This document shows, piece after piece, positions 36,213 to 47,387 of a stretch of 64,000 bases of DNA. Position 1 is the stretch's first letter. Every line of letters starts with the position of its first letter. The translations under genes were made by a program, and so were the position numbers. The notes under the pieces were generated by a model. That model was not told where the DNA came from, ran no database searches, and saw only the letters and a program-made list of their open reading frames with translations. This DNA comes from Paraglaciecola psychrophila 170 (lineage in GTDB: Bacteria; Pseudomonadota; Gammaproteobacteria; Enterobacterales; Alteromonadaceae): contig NC_020514.1 of NCBI RefSeq assembly GCF_000347635.1, positions 62,001 through 126,000 of the forward strand. Direction: 5' to 3'.

Positions 36213-37103
36213 ATGGATAACACAGGAAAATTACCAGCTGCAAAATTAAACGCTTATTGGCGCTTGATGCGTGCTGACAAACCTATAGGTATCTATTTAT
36301 TACTATGGCCTTGCGTATGGGCTCTGTGGATAGCTTCAGCAGGCATTCCAGACTTACACATACTCGTGGTGTTTGTTTTAGGCGTTGTGGTGATGCGATC
36401 AGCTGGTTGTGTAATCAATGATTATGCAGATCGTAAGGTAGATGGTTTAGTGGAACGTTCATCAACCAGACCCTTGGTGACAGGAGAGGTCACTGAAAAA
36501 GAGGCCTTAGGTCTATTTTTTGTTCTTTTGTGTTTCGCCTTAATACTGGTTTTGACATTAAGTTGGCTAACGGTTCTGATGTCAGTTGGTGGATTGATAT
36601 TAGCCACCATTTACCCTTTTATGAAGCGCTATACTCATTTGCCTCAGGTTGTACTTGGTGCTGCTTTTGGCTGGTCTATTCCGATGGCTTTTGTAGCTAT
36701 AGGACAACCGCTAGGTTGGGTGGTGTGGGCATTGTATTTTGCTAATTTAGCTTGGACTGTCGCTTTTGACACTGAATACGCCATGGTCGATAAAAACGAT
36801 GATATCAAAGTGGGGGTCAAATCAACCGCTATCTTGTTTGGTCAATACGATAAGTTGATCATATTGCTACTTCAAATACTTAGTTTGTTACTGCTTACTG
36901 CAGTAGCACTAAACTTAAGCTTAAGCTGGACTTTTTATTTGGCGTTAGTTATCAGTATGGGGTTGTTTTTGTATCAACACAGGTTGATTAAAGACCGAGA
37001 AAGAAGCCTATGTTTCAAGGCTTTTTTGCATAATCACTATGTAGGTTTGGTGTTAGCGTTAGGGATAATTGCACATTATGCTATTTATCCCGCATCTATT
37101 TAA
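36213..37103 (+). CDS. ubiA: 4-hydroxybenzoate octaprenyltransferase
   Basis: 296 residues with about eight hydrophobic segments. The two prenyl-diphosphate sites are [10 protein letters not shown] (NDxxDxxxD) and [12 protein letters not shown] (DxxxD). It attaches the polyprenyl tail to 4-hydroxybenzoate in the inner membrane. It lies six bases after ubiC in one operon. The start at 36213 gives MDNTGKLP, then [19 protein letters not shown], the conserved N-terminal signature. Confidence 0.97.
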   Translation: MDNTGKLPAAKLNAYWRLMRADKPIGIYLLLWPCVWALWIASAGIPDLHILVVFVLGVVVMRSAGCVINDYADRKVDGLVERSSTRPLVTGEVTEKEALGLFFVLLCFALILVLTLSWLTVLMSVGGLILATIYPFMKRYTHLPQVVLGAAFGWSIPMAFVAIGQPLGWVVWALYFANLAWTVAFDTEYAMVDKNDDIKVGVKSTAILFGQYDKLIILLLQILSLLLLTAVALNLSLSWTFYLALVISMGLFLYQHRLIKDRERSLCFKAFLHNHYVGLVLALGIIAHYAIYPASI

Positions 37104-37147
37104 ATAGCGCCTAATTGTTACATATCCCTAATAATCAATGTTTGATT

Positions 37148-37393
37148 TTATGTTTCGGGTTTCTCTAATTTGGCGAGACGAGTTTCCAAAGCTTCCAATT
37201 TTTCTCGAGTGCGCATGAGTACTTGGCTTTGGATATCAAACTCCTCTCGACTAACAAAGTCTAAGCGGCTGATTTGTGATTGTAATACTTGTTTAACTTT
37301 GGCCTCTGCGCCTTCAGCCATCGTTTTCATACCTGGAGGCACGGCATCAGATATTTGCTTAGCAATTTCTTCTAATTTCTTAGGGGTTAACAT
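37148..37393 (-). CDS. ubiK: Ubiquinone biosynthesis accessory factor UbiK
   Basis: 81 residues of the UbiK/YqiC family. It begins MLTPKKLEEIAKQISDAVPPG and ends in a C-terminal coiled coil (FDIQSQVLMRTREKLEALETRLAKLE). UbiK helps assemble the aerobic part of the ubiquinone pathway with UbiJ and the soluble Ubi complex. It lies just after ubiCA on the opposite strand. The short length and the coiled coil are as expected. Confidence 0.93.
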   Translation of the reverse strand: MLTPKKLEEIAKQISDAVPPGMKTMAEGAEAKVKQVLQSQISRLDFVSREEFDIQSQVLMRTREKLEALETRLAKLEKPET

Positions 37394-37544
37394 TTTTATG
37401 TACTCGCTGAGTGGGCATTTTTTTGAGTGATTGATACAATAGTGGGCTTAAAAACTCAAAAAGCAATATCCGTTTAATATAGTTGGACTAATGGATGTAT
37501 TTTCTTACAATCAGCGCCCTTTAACTTGAGAGTTTAAATTTAGT

Positions 37545-39561
37545 ATGAAACTCAACCCTGGTCAGAACGAAGCTGTAAATTTTATTTCTGGGCCATGCTT
37601 AGTGTTAGCCGGTGCGGGCAGTGGTAAAACTCGCGTTATTACAAGTAAAATTGCTTACTTGGTCAGGGAATGCGAGTTGCCTGCGCGGTACATAGCCGCA
37701 GTCACCTTTACCAATAAAGCCGCACGTGAGATGAAAGAGCGTGTGGCGCAAACCTTGGGCAAAAAAGAAGCGCGAGGATTAAAGATATCTACCTTTCATA
37801 CTCTTGGTTTAAATATTATTAAGTCTGAAGTAAAAAGTTTGGGTTTAAAACCTGGCTTTTCATTATTTGACGATAAAGACAGCATGTCATTACTTAAAGA
37901 TTTAACTGAGGTAGAGTTTGATGGCGACAAGGAGCTATTGTCTTCGCTGCAGAGTTGTATCTCTAACTGGAAAAACGATCTTATTTTGCCAGAAGACTTA
38001 AAAAAACAAACTCTATCCCCTAGCGAAGTTGAACATGCGGAATTTTACCAGCGTTACTACAATCATCTGCGAGCCTACAATGCACTAGATTTTGACGACT
38101 TGATCTTATTGCCTACCGTATTGTTAAAAAATAACGCGGCAGTCAGGCAAAAATGGCAGAACAAAATACGTTATTTACTGGTGGACGAATACCAAGATAC
38201 CAATACCAGTCAATATGAACTGGTCAGATTGTTAGTGGGTGAAAGAGCTAGGTTCACTGTGGTAGGTGATGACGACCAATCTATTTATTCTTGGCGTGGT
38301 GCAAGACCACAAAATTTAGTGCTACTGCAGACTGATTTTCCTAAGTTAAGAGTCATTAAGCTTGAACAAAACTATCGTTCGTCTGAACGAATTTTGCACT
38401 GCGCGAATATCCTTATTCAGAATAATCCGCATATATTCGAGAAAAAATTATTTTCTGAGTTGGGCTACGGTGAGCCTCTACAGGTGATTACCGCCAAAAA
38501 TGAAGAACACGAGGCTGAACGTGTGGTAGCTGAATTAATGGCCCATAAGTTTATGAATGCCACAAAGTTTAAAGATTATGCGATTTTGTACCGAGGCAAT
38601 TTTCAATCTCGGGTGTTCGAAAAGGTACTGATGAGTAACCGTATCCCTTATAAAATTAGCGGGGGTACGTCGTTTTTTGGTAGAACTGAAGTCAAAGACA
38701 TCATGGCTTACTTGCGTTTATTGGTAAATCAAGACGATGACAATGCACTGTTGAGGGTAATCAATACACCTACCCGCGGTATTGGCCGGGTGAGTTTAGA
38801 AAAACTCGGTAATTTAGCTAATCACAATCGTACTTCTATGTTTGAAGCTGCTTTTGACCCTAATCTTCAGGATGTTCTAAGCGGTAAGGCTTTGGTATCG
38901 GTAGAACAATTTAGCCGCTGGATAGTCGAGTTATCAGATAAAGCGGTCAGAGGTGATGGCATAGCGACCATTCGTGAAATGATCAAAGCCATGGGATATG
39001 AAGAGTGGTTGTATGAGTCGAGCACTAGTCCAAAGGCTGCAGAAATGGGCATGGCTAATATCAGTACTTTGTTTGGCTGGATCAGCAATATGCTTGAAGG
39101 GGGTGAACTCGACCCGCCAATTGACACTACAAGAAGTGGTTAATCGTCTCATTCTCAGGGATATGATGGAACGCGGCGAAGACACTGAAGAAACAGACCA
39201 AGTTCAACTAATGACCTTACATGCTTCAAAGGGACTGGAGTTCCCTTATGTTTTTATGGTGGGGATGGAAGAAGGACTATTACCCCACCAAAGTAGTATT
39301 GAAGAAGATAATATCGATGAAGAAAGACGTTTAGCATATGTGGGTATTACGCGTGCGCAAAAAATATTGTTTATGACATTGGTCAAAGAAAGGCGGCAAT
39401 ATGGCGAAGTGATTAATCCTGAACCTAGTCGATTTTTACACGAGTTACCGCAGGATGATTTAGTGTGGGAGCATAAAAAGCCGAAAGTGTCAGCACAAGA
39501 ACGTCAGCAGAAATCTCAGGTGGGCATAGCCAATCTGCGTAACATGATGAATAAGAGTTAA
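37545..39561 (+). CDS. rep: ATP-dependent DNA helicase Rep (frame broken near 39115)
   Basis: A UvrD/Rep superfamily 1 helicase that moves 3' to 5' and clears blocks ahead of replication forks. Motifs include the Walker [52 protein letters not shown] and [15 protein letters not shown]. The first part runs to 39143 and the second from about 39100. Removing one base near 39112-39121 restores [23 protein letters not shown], giving about 671 residues, the normal size. The break lies in a CCGCCAATTG stretch rather than a long homopolymer, but the intact downstream motifs argue for an error. Confidence 0.94.
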
Positions 39562-39582
39562 GGATTAAATTAAATTTGACAT

Positions 39583-42173
39583 CTAATTAACTTCAATTTT
39601 TGCGGCAGCTTTTAAAAATTTACCTTGTCCAAACTCACAGCCTGCGTCCAATAATGCTTGATATTGTTCTTGAGTATTTATGCCGCTGGCAATTAACTTA
39701 AACTTCAAGTGACCAGAAATGGATAGTACCGACTGAATTAATTTCAAGTTGCGTTCTGAGCGGGGTAGTGTTTTAACAAAATAGTGATCTATTTTTACGT
39801 AATCAAATGGGTAGGAATACAAATAGCTCAAAGAAGCCAAGCCACTACCAAAGTTGTCTAATACCAGAGTGATGCCCGCTCGTTTTAATATTTTGATTGC
39901 CGGTAAGAAAAACTGAGAGCGACGATTTAGTGCGTTTTCATCAAATTCAATGACCAGTTTTTTAGGGTCAACTCTAGCGTTTTTTACCTGTTCAATTAGT
40001 TGTTTAGCTAAAGAAGTTTGGGTGAGATGATGGATAGATAAGTTGATCGCAATCTGTTTATCAGCATCGGCCTCATTTAATTGCCAACCTTTTAATATTT
40101 CGCAAGCTTTGGTTAGCATGAACTTATCCATTTCGACTGTCAGGCCACACTGTTCTGCAATCTGCCAATACTGATCTCGCTTGATTTTGCCTATACTTGA
40201 ATGCTCCCATCTAACGTAGCATTCCTGATATATCTGTTCTTGTGTGGCTAAGTTAATAATAGGCTGTGAATAACTTTCAAAGGCTTCAGCTTGGAGTATT
40301 TTTCTAAATTCACTCTCGATTTCTAGCTCTTCAAGCAGTTTATCTCGCATCGTCTTATCAAAAACAATATAACGTCCGCGTCCAAGAGACTTTGCTTGAT
40401 ACATGGCTGCATCTGCATCTCGTAGCACTTCGTCAGCTGTTTGGTAGCCACTTTCAATGTAGGCAATACCTATGCTAGCACCTGAATACATATCTTTATT
40501 TTCGATATTAAAGGGTTTAGCGATAGAGCTTATAATACGCGCAGATATTTCTTCGACATCGTTTGGAGATTCATAATTGTCGAACAGTACAACAAATTCA
40601 TCGCCACCCAATCGGGCAAGTAAGTCATGACCACGGATACATGAACTAATTCTAACCGAGACCTCTTTTAAAAAGAGGTCTCCTGCCATGTGACCTAACG
40701 AATCATTAATTTGTTTGAATCTGTCTAAATCAATAAATATTACCGCAAAATTACTTTCCACATAACGCTGCTTGCTAGCAAGTGCCAGTTCGAGTCGACT
40801 ATTAAATAGAACTCGGTTTGCTAAACCTGTTAGCGAATCATGTTGCGCGTCATGTTCCAACTGTTGCTGCGCTTGTAGGCGTTCTTCAATTTGTTTTTGT
40901 AGGAATAAATTAGTGCTATTGAGTTCTTCCGTACGCTCTTTTACTTCTTCTGCAAGTTTCTGATTGTATGCTTTAATCGCATCGGAAGACTGTTTACGGC
41001 TTAGTGCTACCGCGATGTGGTGAGAAACAAAGCGTAAAAATTCTAAATCCTTAAAGTTATATTGTTTTTCTTTGCTGTAGCTTTGTACAGCTATCACGCC
41101 ACAGATTTCACCATCTATAATTAGTGGTGATCCGATCCATGAATCCATTTCTTGATACTTACTTTCAGCCATTATTACAGTTAGCTCATTGGACTCGATT
41201 AATTGCTGAACTTTAGAGCCATCTATTAGTTCAGCGCTGCCATGTCTAATAACATATTCAGTAAGTCCTAAGCCCATTGGACGCGGTTCTATTTTTGAAT
41301 GTACTTCGTCTTTGTAATAAGGAAAGTTAAGAGTTTTTTTGTCATTGCTTATCATTGCAACATAACAGTTAGGCGCACCAATTAAGCGTGATAAAGTGTC
41401 ATGAATAGCAGCATAAAAATCATGCATGTCTCCTTCAACTGAGGCTGAAAGCTCGGAGATTTCAAACAAAGCTTGCTGTAAGGATTCTATTTTTTGCCTT
41501 TCGCTGATCTCTTCTTGTAATTCCTCATTCATTTGTCTTAACTGCTTAGTGCGTTGACGAATAGTTTTTTCAGTTAACTCTCGACTTTTAACTCTATCAA
41601 CAGAGTTGACTATGTGCTGAGAAACAAACAGTAATATTTCTAAATCTTCTCGATTATAACGAATCGACTCGTCATAGCTCTGAACGACCATTGCACCTAT
41701 TACCTGTGAGCCACGTTTTAAGGGGATACCAATCCAATCAACTGGTGCTGCACCTAAATCTTTTACAGATATATCGGCAAGTTGTTGTTGATAGGTTTCT
41801 TGAGTTAGAAATAGATGCTGGCCGGTGCGTAAAATGTAGCCAGTCAGACTGTTTTTTAGATCGTCAGCAGAAACTTGTGAAACTACTTGCTCATCGAATT
41901 CGTCCACGAAATAGACAAAATCAATGATTTTTTTTCTTCTTCATAAAAGGCTACGAAGAAGTTTTGAGCGGGCATCAAATCGCCAATAATGTCATGAATT
42001 GCAGGATAGAGACTGGATAACTCATTGATTGAACTGGCTAGTTCTGAAATATCAAATAGCGAATTTTGAATGGATTCAGAATGCTTATACTTTTTTGTGA
42101 TCCTCTGCAATTGAGGAACAAGCTCTCGCAGCTCCTCTAAAGACAGTTGATTAGCGTTGTTTTTAGATATCAT
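39583..42173 (-). CDS. GAF-GGDEF-degenerate EAL protein (frame broken at 41928-41935)
   Basis: About 863 residues once joined. The start is ATG 42173 (MISKNNANQLSLEEL), and the frame breaks in a T8 run (41928-41935); adding one base continues EEEKKIIDFVYFVDEFDEQ. The N-terminal part has repeated GAF-like domains linked by coiled coils (ISERQKIESLQQALFEISEL). The GGDEF domain has the intact ARLGGDEFVVLF. The EAL domain is degraded: ECYVRW replaces EALIRW, FDE replaces LTE, and DNFGSG replaces DDFGTG. It therefore probably makes c-di-GMP without breaking it down, with the EAL as a binding domain. The break is likely a homopolymer error. Confidence 0.88.
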
Positions 42174-42249
42174 TGGATAAATTTATAGTTCTTTATATTG
42201 TTGCAAGTACAGAAATCCAACTATCAAAAGTATACTATTTAGACTAAAA

Positions 42250-42275
42250 AGACCACCTCAGTGGTGGTCTTTTTT
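42250..42275 (-). terminator. Rho-independent terminator
   Basis: GACCACC (42251-42257) and GGTGGTC (42263-42269) form a stem with a five-base loop, flanked by A5 and T6 runs. On the minus strand it follows the cytochrome c gene (end 42303), which it probably terminates. Confidence 0.8.
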
Positions 42276-42302
42276 ACGCCAATATTTAAATTATTTTATA
42301 AA

Positions 42303-42698
42303 TTAAATACCTTCAATCATATGTTCTATTGCCGCTTTAATTTCATCATTTGAACAATCACCACAAGTGCCCATAGGTGGCATAGCGCCAATACCATTGA
42401 TGGCATTTTTCCACACTGCATCAAAGCCTTTTTCCATACGTGGTGACCAGTCTGCTACATTTTGAAATTTAGGTGCATTCAAAACACCAACACTGTGACA
42501 TGCAACACAAGCTTTTGCGTAGATAACTGAACCTGCCCTTGGTCCTGAAGATGTAACTTCAGCTTTTGCACCCGCTACATGCACTTTGCCAATAGGTTGA
42601 ATACGAGACCTAATATCAGCTTCACTCATTTCTTGTGCTTGTACCGCCAAAACGCTAAAAACACCTACACAGGTATATAAAAAGGATTTAAATTTCAC
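42303..42698 (-). CDS. Cytochrome c5-family protein
   Basis: About 131 residues. A signal sequence (FLYTCVGVFSVLAVQA) is followed by the haem motif CVACHS, the extra cysteine pair GTCGDCSN and the methionine ligand region GAMPPMG, all typical of small soluble cytochromes of the c5 type. The protein is periplasmic and passes electrons in respiration. I chose GTG 42698, since GGAG lies six to seven bases upstream; the in-frame TTG at 42710 has no such site. The gene is monocistronic and followed by a terminator at 42250-42275. Confidence 0.9.
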   Translation of the reverse strand: MKFKSFLYTCVGVFSVLAVQAQEMSEADIRSRIQPIGKVHVAGAKAEVTSSGPRAGSVIYAKACVACHSVGVLNAPKFQNVADWSPRMEKGFDAVWKNAINGIGAMPPMGTCGDCSNDEIKAAIEHMIEGI

Positions 42699-42930
42699 AA
42701 AATTCTCCAAATCAGGCTTTGCTTACCCAAAAAAACTTAAACGGATTATAACGACTAATGTTGTCTGAACAACTATTTAACTAACAAATCTAACTGAATT
42801 CGTATTTTTTGTTTTGACCATGTGATTTTTTAATTGACTTTAAGCTTCCCATTTCAGAAACGACTGATCTAATGTATGCATCAAATGGTAACATCCATTT
42901 TTAGTAAAATTCTTACAGAAGGGATCAATA

Positions 42931-44067
42931 ATGATGACAATGATACGCCTCTTGGGCATAGTGTGTAGTGTCGTTTTAAGCGGAACAGTTTGCGCCCAGG
43001 AGCCAAAAAATCGGCACTCAGTCAGTCTTCAATCTTACGAGTACCAGCTTGTAACTCAAGGTATTGATATTCCATGGGGTATGACTTGGTTAGACAAAAA
43101 AACCATACTGGTATCCGATCGTAAAGGTGAATTACGGGTTATCAGCAACGGTTTATTATTAAATGAAAAGGTCACTGGTTTACCGGAACTACGTGCTCAA
43201 GGCCAAGGCGGCCTTTTAGATGTCATAGTCGATCCAAATTATGCTCAAAATAATCTGATATATTTTTCTTATTCTGGCCTAGAAGGCGAAGGTGATGGTG
43301 CGCATACCTCGGTTATGCGTGCTAAATTACAAGATTTTAAGCTCACTGATCAAACCGTTATTTTTGAAGCGGGCCCCAACACCACAAAAGGCCAACATTA
43401 CGGCAGCCGCCTGGCATTCGATAAACAAGGTTATTTGTATATCTCCAGTGGTGATCGAGGAAACCGTGACGTCAATCCACAGCGCTTAGACCGAGACGCA
43501 GGTAAAATCCATAGAATTAATAGCGATGGCAGCATCCCTGCAGATAATCCATTTGTCGGGCATGAAAACGCCAATCCGTCTATTTATTCATATGGCCATA
43601 GAAATCCTCAGGGTATGGCGATGCACCCCATAACAGGCGATATATGGACTCACGAACATGGTCCCAAAGGTGGTGATGAGATCAATATCATCCAACCAAG
43701 CGCAAACTATGGCTGGCCAGTGATTAGCTATGGTGTGAATTATAGCGGCTCATCTTTTACTGAGCTGACTGAAAAAGAGGGAATGCAACAGCCACAATGG
43801 TATTGGGTTCCTTCTATTGCGCCATCAGGCATGACTTTTGTGACTAGCGGTATCTACCCCGATTGGAAAGGTAAGATAATAGTGGGCTCATTAAAGTTTG
43901 CCTATCTAGTTGCGCTTGAATTAGAGGGGGATAAGGTACTCAGCCAAGAAATATTGTTTCCCGGAATAGGCCGAGTACGAAATGTTACGCAAGGTGCTGA
44001 TGGGTATATATATGTGGCGACCGATGGCGCTGGAATATTTAAAATAGTACCTTCGGGCACTATATAG
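42931..44067 (+). CDS. PQQ-dependent sugar dehydrogenase-family protein
   Basis: 378 residues. A signal peptide (IRLLGIVCSVVLSGTVCAQ) precedes a six-bladed propeller of the soluble aldose-sugar dehydrogenase family (YliI/Asd): DIPWGMTWLDKKTILVSDR, GGLLDVIVDPNYAQN, YISSGDRGNRD, GHRNPQGMAMHP, HEHGPKGGDEINI and a C-terminus GADGYIYVATDGAGIFKIVP. Family members oxidise sugars in the periplasm with PQQ, although PQQ use is not certain for each. A decayed copy of its C-terminal 30 residues lies at 46117, beyond the opposing hybrid kinase. Confidence 0.9.
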   Translation: MMTMIRLLGIVCSVVLSGTVCAQEPKNRHSVSLQSYEYQLVTQGIDIPWGMTWLDKKTILVSDRKGELRVISNGLLLNEKVTGLPELRAQGQGGLLDVIVDPNYAQNNLIYFSYSGLEGEGDGAHTSVMRAKLQDFKLTDQTVIFEAGPNTTKGQHYGSRLAFDKQGYLYISSGDRGNRDVNPQRLDRDAGKIHRINSDGSIPADNPFVGHENANPSIYSYGHRNPQGMAMHPITGDIWTHEHGPKGGDEINIIQPSANYGWPVISYGVNYSGSSFTELTEKEGMQQPQWYWVPSIAPSGMTFVTSGIYPDWKGKIIVGSLKFAYLVALELEGDKVLSQEILFPGIGRVRNVTQGADGYIYVATDGAGIFKIVPSGTI

Positions 44068-44223
44068 TTCAAAAAAATCCAGCCGTATATTTTTAATCTC
44101 TACGGCTTTAATTCCTCGCCCTTTGGGTTATGAAGCATTGTTGAACAATGCGAAGCGATTGAAAACAGTTAATACCTTGTCCGCTTGCGGAGGAAGTATT
44201 TATTATGTGGGCTTATTCCTTCT

Positions 44224-45991
44224 CTAGATTGGTTGGTATTTCGCTAATATTGACTTTAAAGCATCGGTATTTATAGGCTTGGTAAGATACTCGTTCATGC
44301 CTGCTTCAAGACACTTTTCTCGTTCACTATTCATGGTATTTGCAGTTAGGGCAATGATGGGGATTTTGCTAAACAGTTCGCCAGCAGCACCTGCTCGCAA
44401 GCGTCGCGTCGCTTCGTAACCATCCAGATTAGGCATCTGACAATCCATAAGTATCAGATCAAATGTTGACGTCTGAGTATGAGTGAGCATAGCAAGGGCT
44501 TCAAGCCCATCGTTCGCAACATCTACCTTAATTTCAAGGCTGTTTAAGATGGCAATCATCACCTCCTGATTGATAAGATTATCTTCGACCAGAAGGACGC
44601 GCAGTTTAGAAAAATTAGCTAAAAAAGTGGTAGTACGAGTTTGTTTTTCTGAGCTATTACGGGATCTGGAGAAACAAGTTGAACTGAGAATTGGAACACT
44701 GATCCCTCCCCTAGCTTACTCTGAGCCGTTATGCCACCGCCCATTAATTCACAGATCTGCTTGGTGATCGCCAGACCCAGACCAGTACCGCCAAAATTCC
44801 TTGTTGTTGACATATCTGCTTGCGAGAACGAATCGAAAAGGTAAGGTAGTGAAGCGTCGCTGACACCAATGCCAGTATCGGTCACCATTACACTAAGACA
44901 GAGATGATCATCAAGTGTATTCAAATCATATTGAACAATGATGCTGCCCGATTCTGTAAACTTGATAGCATTAGATAGTAGATTGCTCAGAACTTGGATG
45001 ATCCGGTGAGGGTCGCCCACAACATTTTCTTGCCGAATATATTGCTTTTCTAACTTGAGCTTTAATCCCTTTTTGTTAGCCTGAAATTGTTGATCATGAA
45101 TAAATTCAGAAAAGATCTTCTCTAAATCAAATTCAACCCGTTCGAGAGTCAGTTCACCAGCCTCTATCTTTGAGAAATCTAGGATGTCGTTGATGATAAT
45201 CATGAGTGATTCGGCGCTACGCTTGGCTGTTGCCATGAAATCTTGCTGTTCTTCATCCAACTTTGAATTTGACACAAGTTCAAGCATGCCAATGACGCCA
45301 TTCATTGGGGTGCGAATTTCGTGACTCATGTTAGCTAGAAAAGCGCTTTTTGCATCGGTTGCGGCTTTTGCCTCCTGCTCATGTTGTATCGCAACGTCTC
45401 TCTCCAGTTCGAGTTCCCGTTGTTTTTCAACTAATTTTTTCGTGCCAGATGGGCAAACCAACTAAGTAAGGTGCTCATAGTCATCGCGAAGAAAAAGTGC
45501 TGGATCAACGCTATTTCAAGTGTGAAGTTAACGGTGAACCATCCTATCCAGTTGAACAGAATTGAAGCTGTCCAGTGGTTACGATTCGACAACACAATGC
45601 CTGTCGCGATAATCGTAACGAATATGTTAGTCGTTTGTTCGGGGGCTTCAGAAAACCATAAATGTAGTAGGCTGTTTGAACTGGCCATGAGCATCAGTAA
45701 TAGAATTGTCAGGCTATGTCGGGCTGATGAAATCTTGGATGCTTTGAGTCCGATGACAAGACTTACAGTTGCCGTCATTAGGGCCGTAGTAAACAGAGTC
45801 CATTTAAATGTTTCTTGTAGCAAAAAAAAATGTGTCAGTGTCAGAGAAAAATAGAGAAACGCAAAAAAATAAGCAACGGGTCTTAGTAGGTCCAGCGTTT
45901 CATTAAAATTTTGTTTTTTCAGACCATGTCGATTCAAAAGGAACAACCACCTCAATCTATGTATTCGGATTAATTCTAGAAGAATGCCCAA
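44224..45991 (-). CDS. Hybrid sensor histidine kinase (frame broken twice)
   Basis: About 590 residues when joined. The N-terminal part has about six membrane helices (FFAFLYFSLTLTHFFL, HSLTILLLMLM) and a coiled-coil linker. The kinase core has SAFLANMSHEIRTPMNGVIGML (H box), LLSNAIKFT (N box), DTGIGV and GGTGLGLAI. The receiver has VLLVEDNLINQEV, LMDCQMPNLDG (phospho-acceptor Asp) and LTKPI. Breaks in T6 45435-45440 and A6 44621-44626 both heal with one added base (ARKKLVEKQ and PLFLANFSKLRVLLVE). The start is uncertain (TTG 45991). Hybrid kinases pass phosphate to a separate Hpt protein, not found in the window. Both breaks are probably sequencing errors. Confidence 0.88.
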
Positions 45992-46116
45992 TATTGTTAT
46001 CCTATAGGTAACTAGAATACTTAGCTTGCATGAATTAACAAGCCACCCATTGTAAATACTATAAAATGGCTCTAAATATTTGATTGTATTAAAATGTGTG
46101 TCGTACTAAATGATCT

Positions 46117-46209
46117 GGCCGTGTGTGTAAAGTGAAACAAGGTGAAGACGGCTATATTTATGTTGCGACTGACAGCTCTGGAATTTTTAGAATTGTACCT
46201 ACAAAATAA
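46117..46209 (+). pseudogene. C-terminal remnant of a PQQ-type sugar dehydrogenase
   Basis: The frame reads GRVCKVKQGEDGYIYVATDS followed by SGIFRIVPTK and a TAA. This matches the last 30 or so residues of the complete gene at 42931 (GRVRNVTQGADGYIYVATDG, then AGIFKIVPSG). A stop lies just upstream (46111-46113) and no other part of the gene is visible. It is a diverged, truncated second copy, with the opposing kinase gene between the two. Not expected to be made. Confidence 0.85.
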
Positions 46210-46349
46210 TCCAAGCTTGGGGTAACTATAGCTACTCCCAATGATACTTCATTACATGCGTGTGCATTAGTCGCGCATGTAAATATCTAGGTGAAAGACT
46301 AAGTCTATGAAATTTAAATGCTATAAAATCAATATATTACATGGGGTTG

Positions 46350-47201
46350 TTATGTTTCACTTTCCTCCTGTAACAGGGGCGTATGTTGTATTTCCTCAAT
46401 CGCTTTTATTAGCACACTGGGCAGCTTTCGATATGCGAGCACAATGGACCGTGTTATTGGTGTATCCAAAACAATGGAGATGTACTTTAAGTCGTGGTCT
46501 TGTTGTATATACGATTCTGGTATCACAGCAACCCCTAAGCCTAGTTTTACCAAGCCTTGGATTTGTAAGTCGTGAATAGCTTTTCCTTTATACGTGACTG
46601 ATATGTTTTTCTCGTTGGTGAGTCGTTCAAACGCTTTACGGTTAGTGCAGTAAGGTCGCTCAATAAACGTAAGATCTTTGAATGACTCTAATCTAACTCT
46701 ATTGTTATTTGCTAATGCGTGATCCTGTCGCACAACCAATTTATAACTTTCCCGGTTGAGCCTTTTAAATTGAAATTGTGAAGAAAGCCGCTGCTCATCA
46801 ATAATAGCTAACTGCGCTTGTTCAACGCTATCAACTATCGACAAATTAATAGATGACGAGCTATGTTTGATGGTTTCAATAATATCGCAATACTGTTCAA
46901 TATTAATGTCTGGCTGTATATAGAGATGTAACTCAATTTTATTATTAGGCATAAAGGCGGCTTCTAGTTGCTGGTTTTGTAATAATAGATCCGTCGCAAG
47001 TTTGTACAGTTTTTGCCCCTCTACCGTTGGCCTTATCCCCTGTTTGTTTCGCTCAAATAAGATGACACCTAAACTACTTTCCAATGATTTGATGGCGTGG
47101 GTAATGGACGGCTGTGAAATAAAACATCGTAACGCTGCAGCAGTAATCGAGCCCTCTTCATAAGCCGCTATAAAGTAGTGGAGAGGCTTAATCTCTATCA
47201 T
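46350..47201 (-). CDS. LysR-family transcriptional regulator
   Basis: 283 residues. The N-terminal winged helix reads LHYFIAAYEEGSITAAALRCFISQPSITHAIKSLE, the common LysR pattern. A periplasmic-binding-like sensor domain follows, with LVVRQDHALANNN and LGLGVAVIPESYI. It is divergent from the single-domain NTF2-like gene at 47388, the arrangement in which LysR proteins often control their neighbour. Two similar AT-rich boxes, ATTTACCTATGGATTAAAAA (47204-47223) and ATACCTATATATAAAT (about 47238-47253), lie between them and may be binding sites. The target and co-inducer are unknown. Confidence 0.9.
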   Translation of the reverse strand: MIEIKPLHYFIAAYEEGSITAAALRCFISQPSITHAIKSLESSLGVILFERNKQGIRPTVEGQKLYKLATDLLLQNQQLEAAFMPNNKIELHLYIQPDINIEQYCDIIETIKHSSSSINLSIVDSVEQAQLAIIDEQRLSSQFQFKRLNRESYKLVVRQDHALANNNRVRLESFKDLTFIERPYCTNRKAFERLTNEKNISVTYKGKAIHDLQIQGLVKLGLGVAVIPESYIQQDHDLKYISIVLDTPITRSIVLAYRKLPSVLIKAIEEIQHTPLLQEESET

Positions 47202-47387
47202 ATAATTTACCTATGGATTAAAAATAAAATACATATTATACCTATATATAAATCTTGACTAATCTATCTATCTTCTGCTTAACGTTATTTTCTATTTCAC
47301 AAAATTAACGTTGTTCGTATGTTCTATCAGTACTCGATATTTAGTCGAAAAGGCTCATTGAATATAACAAATAATAAGGTATCTAAA

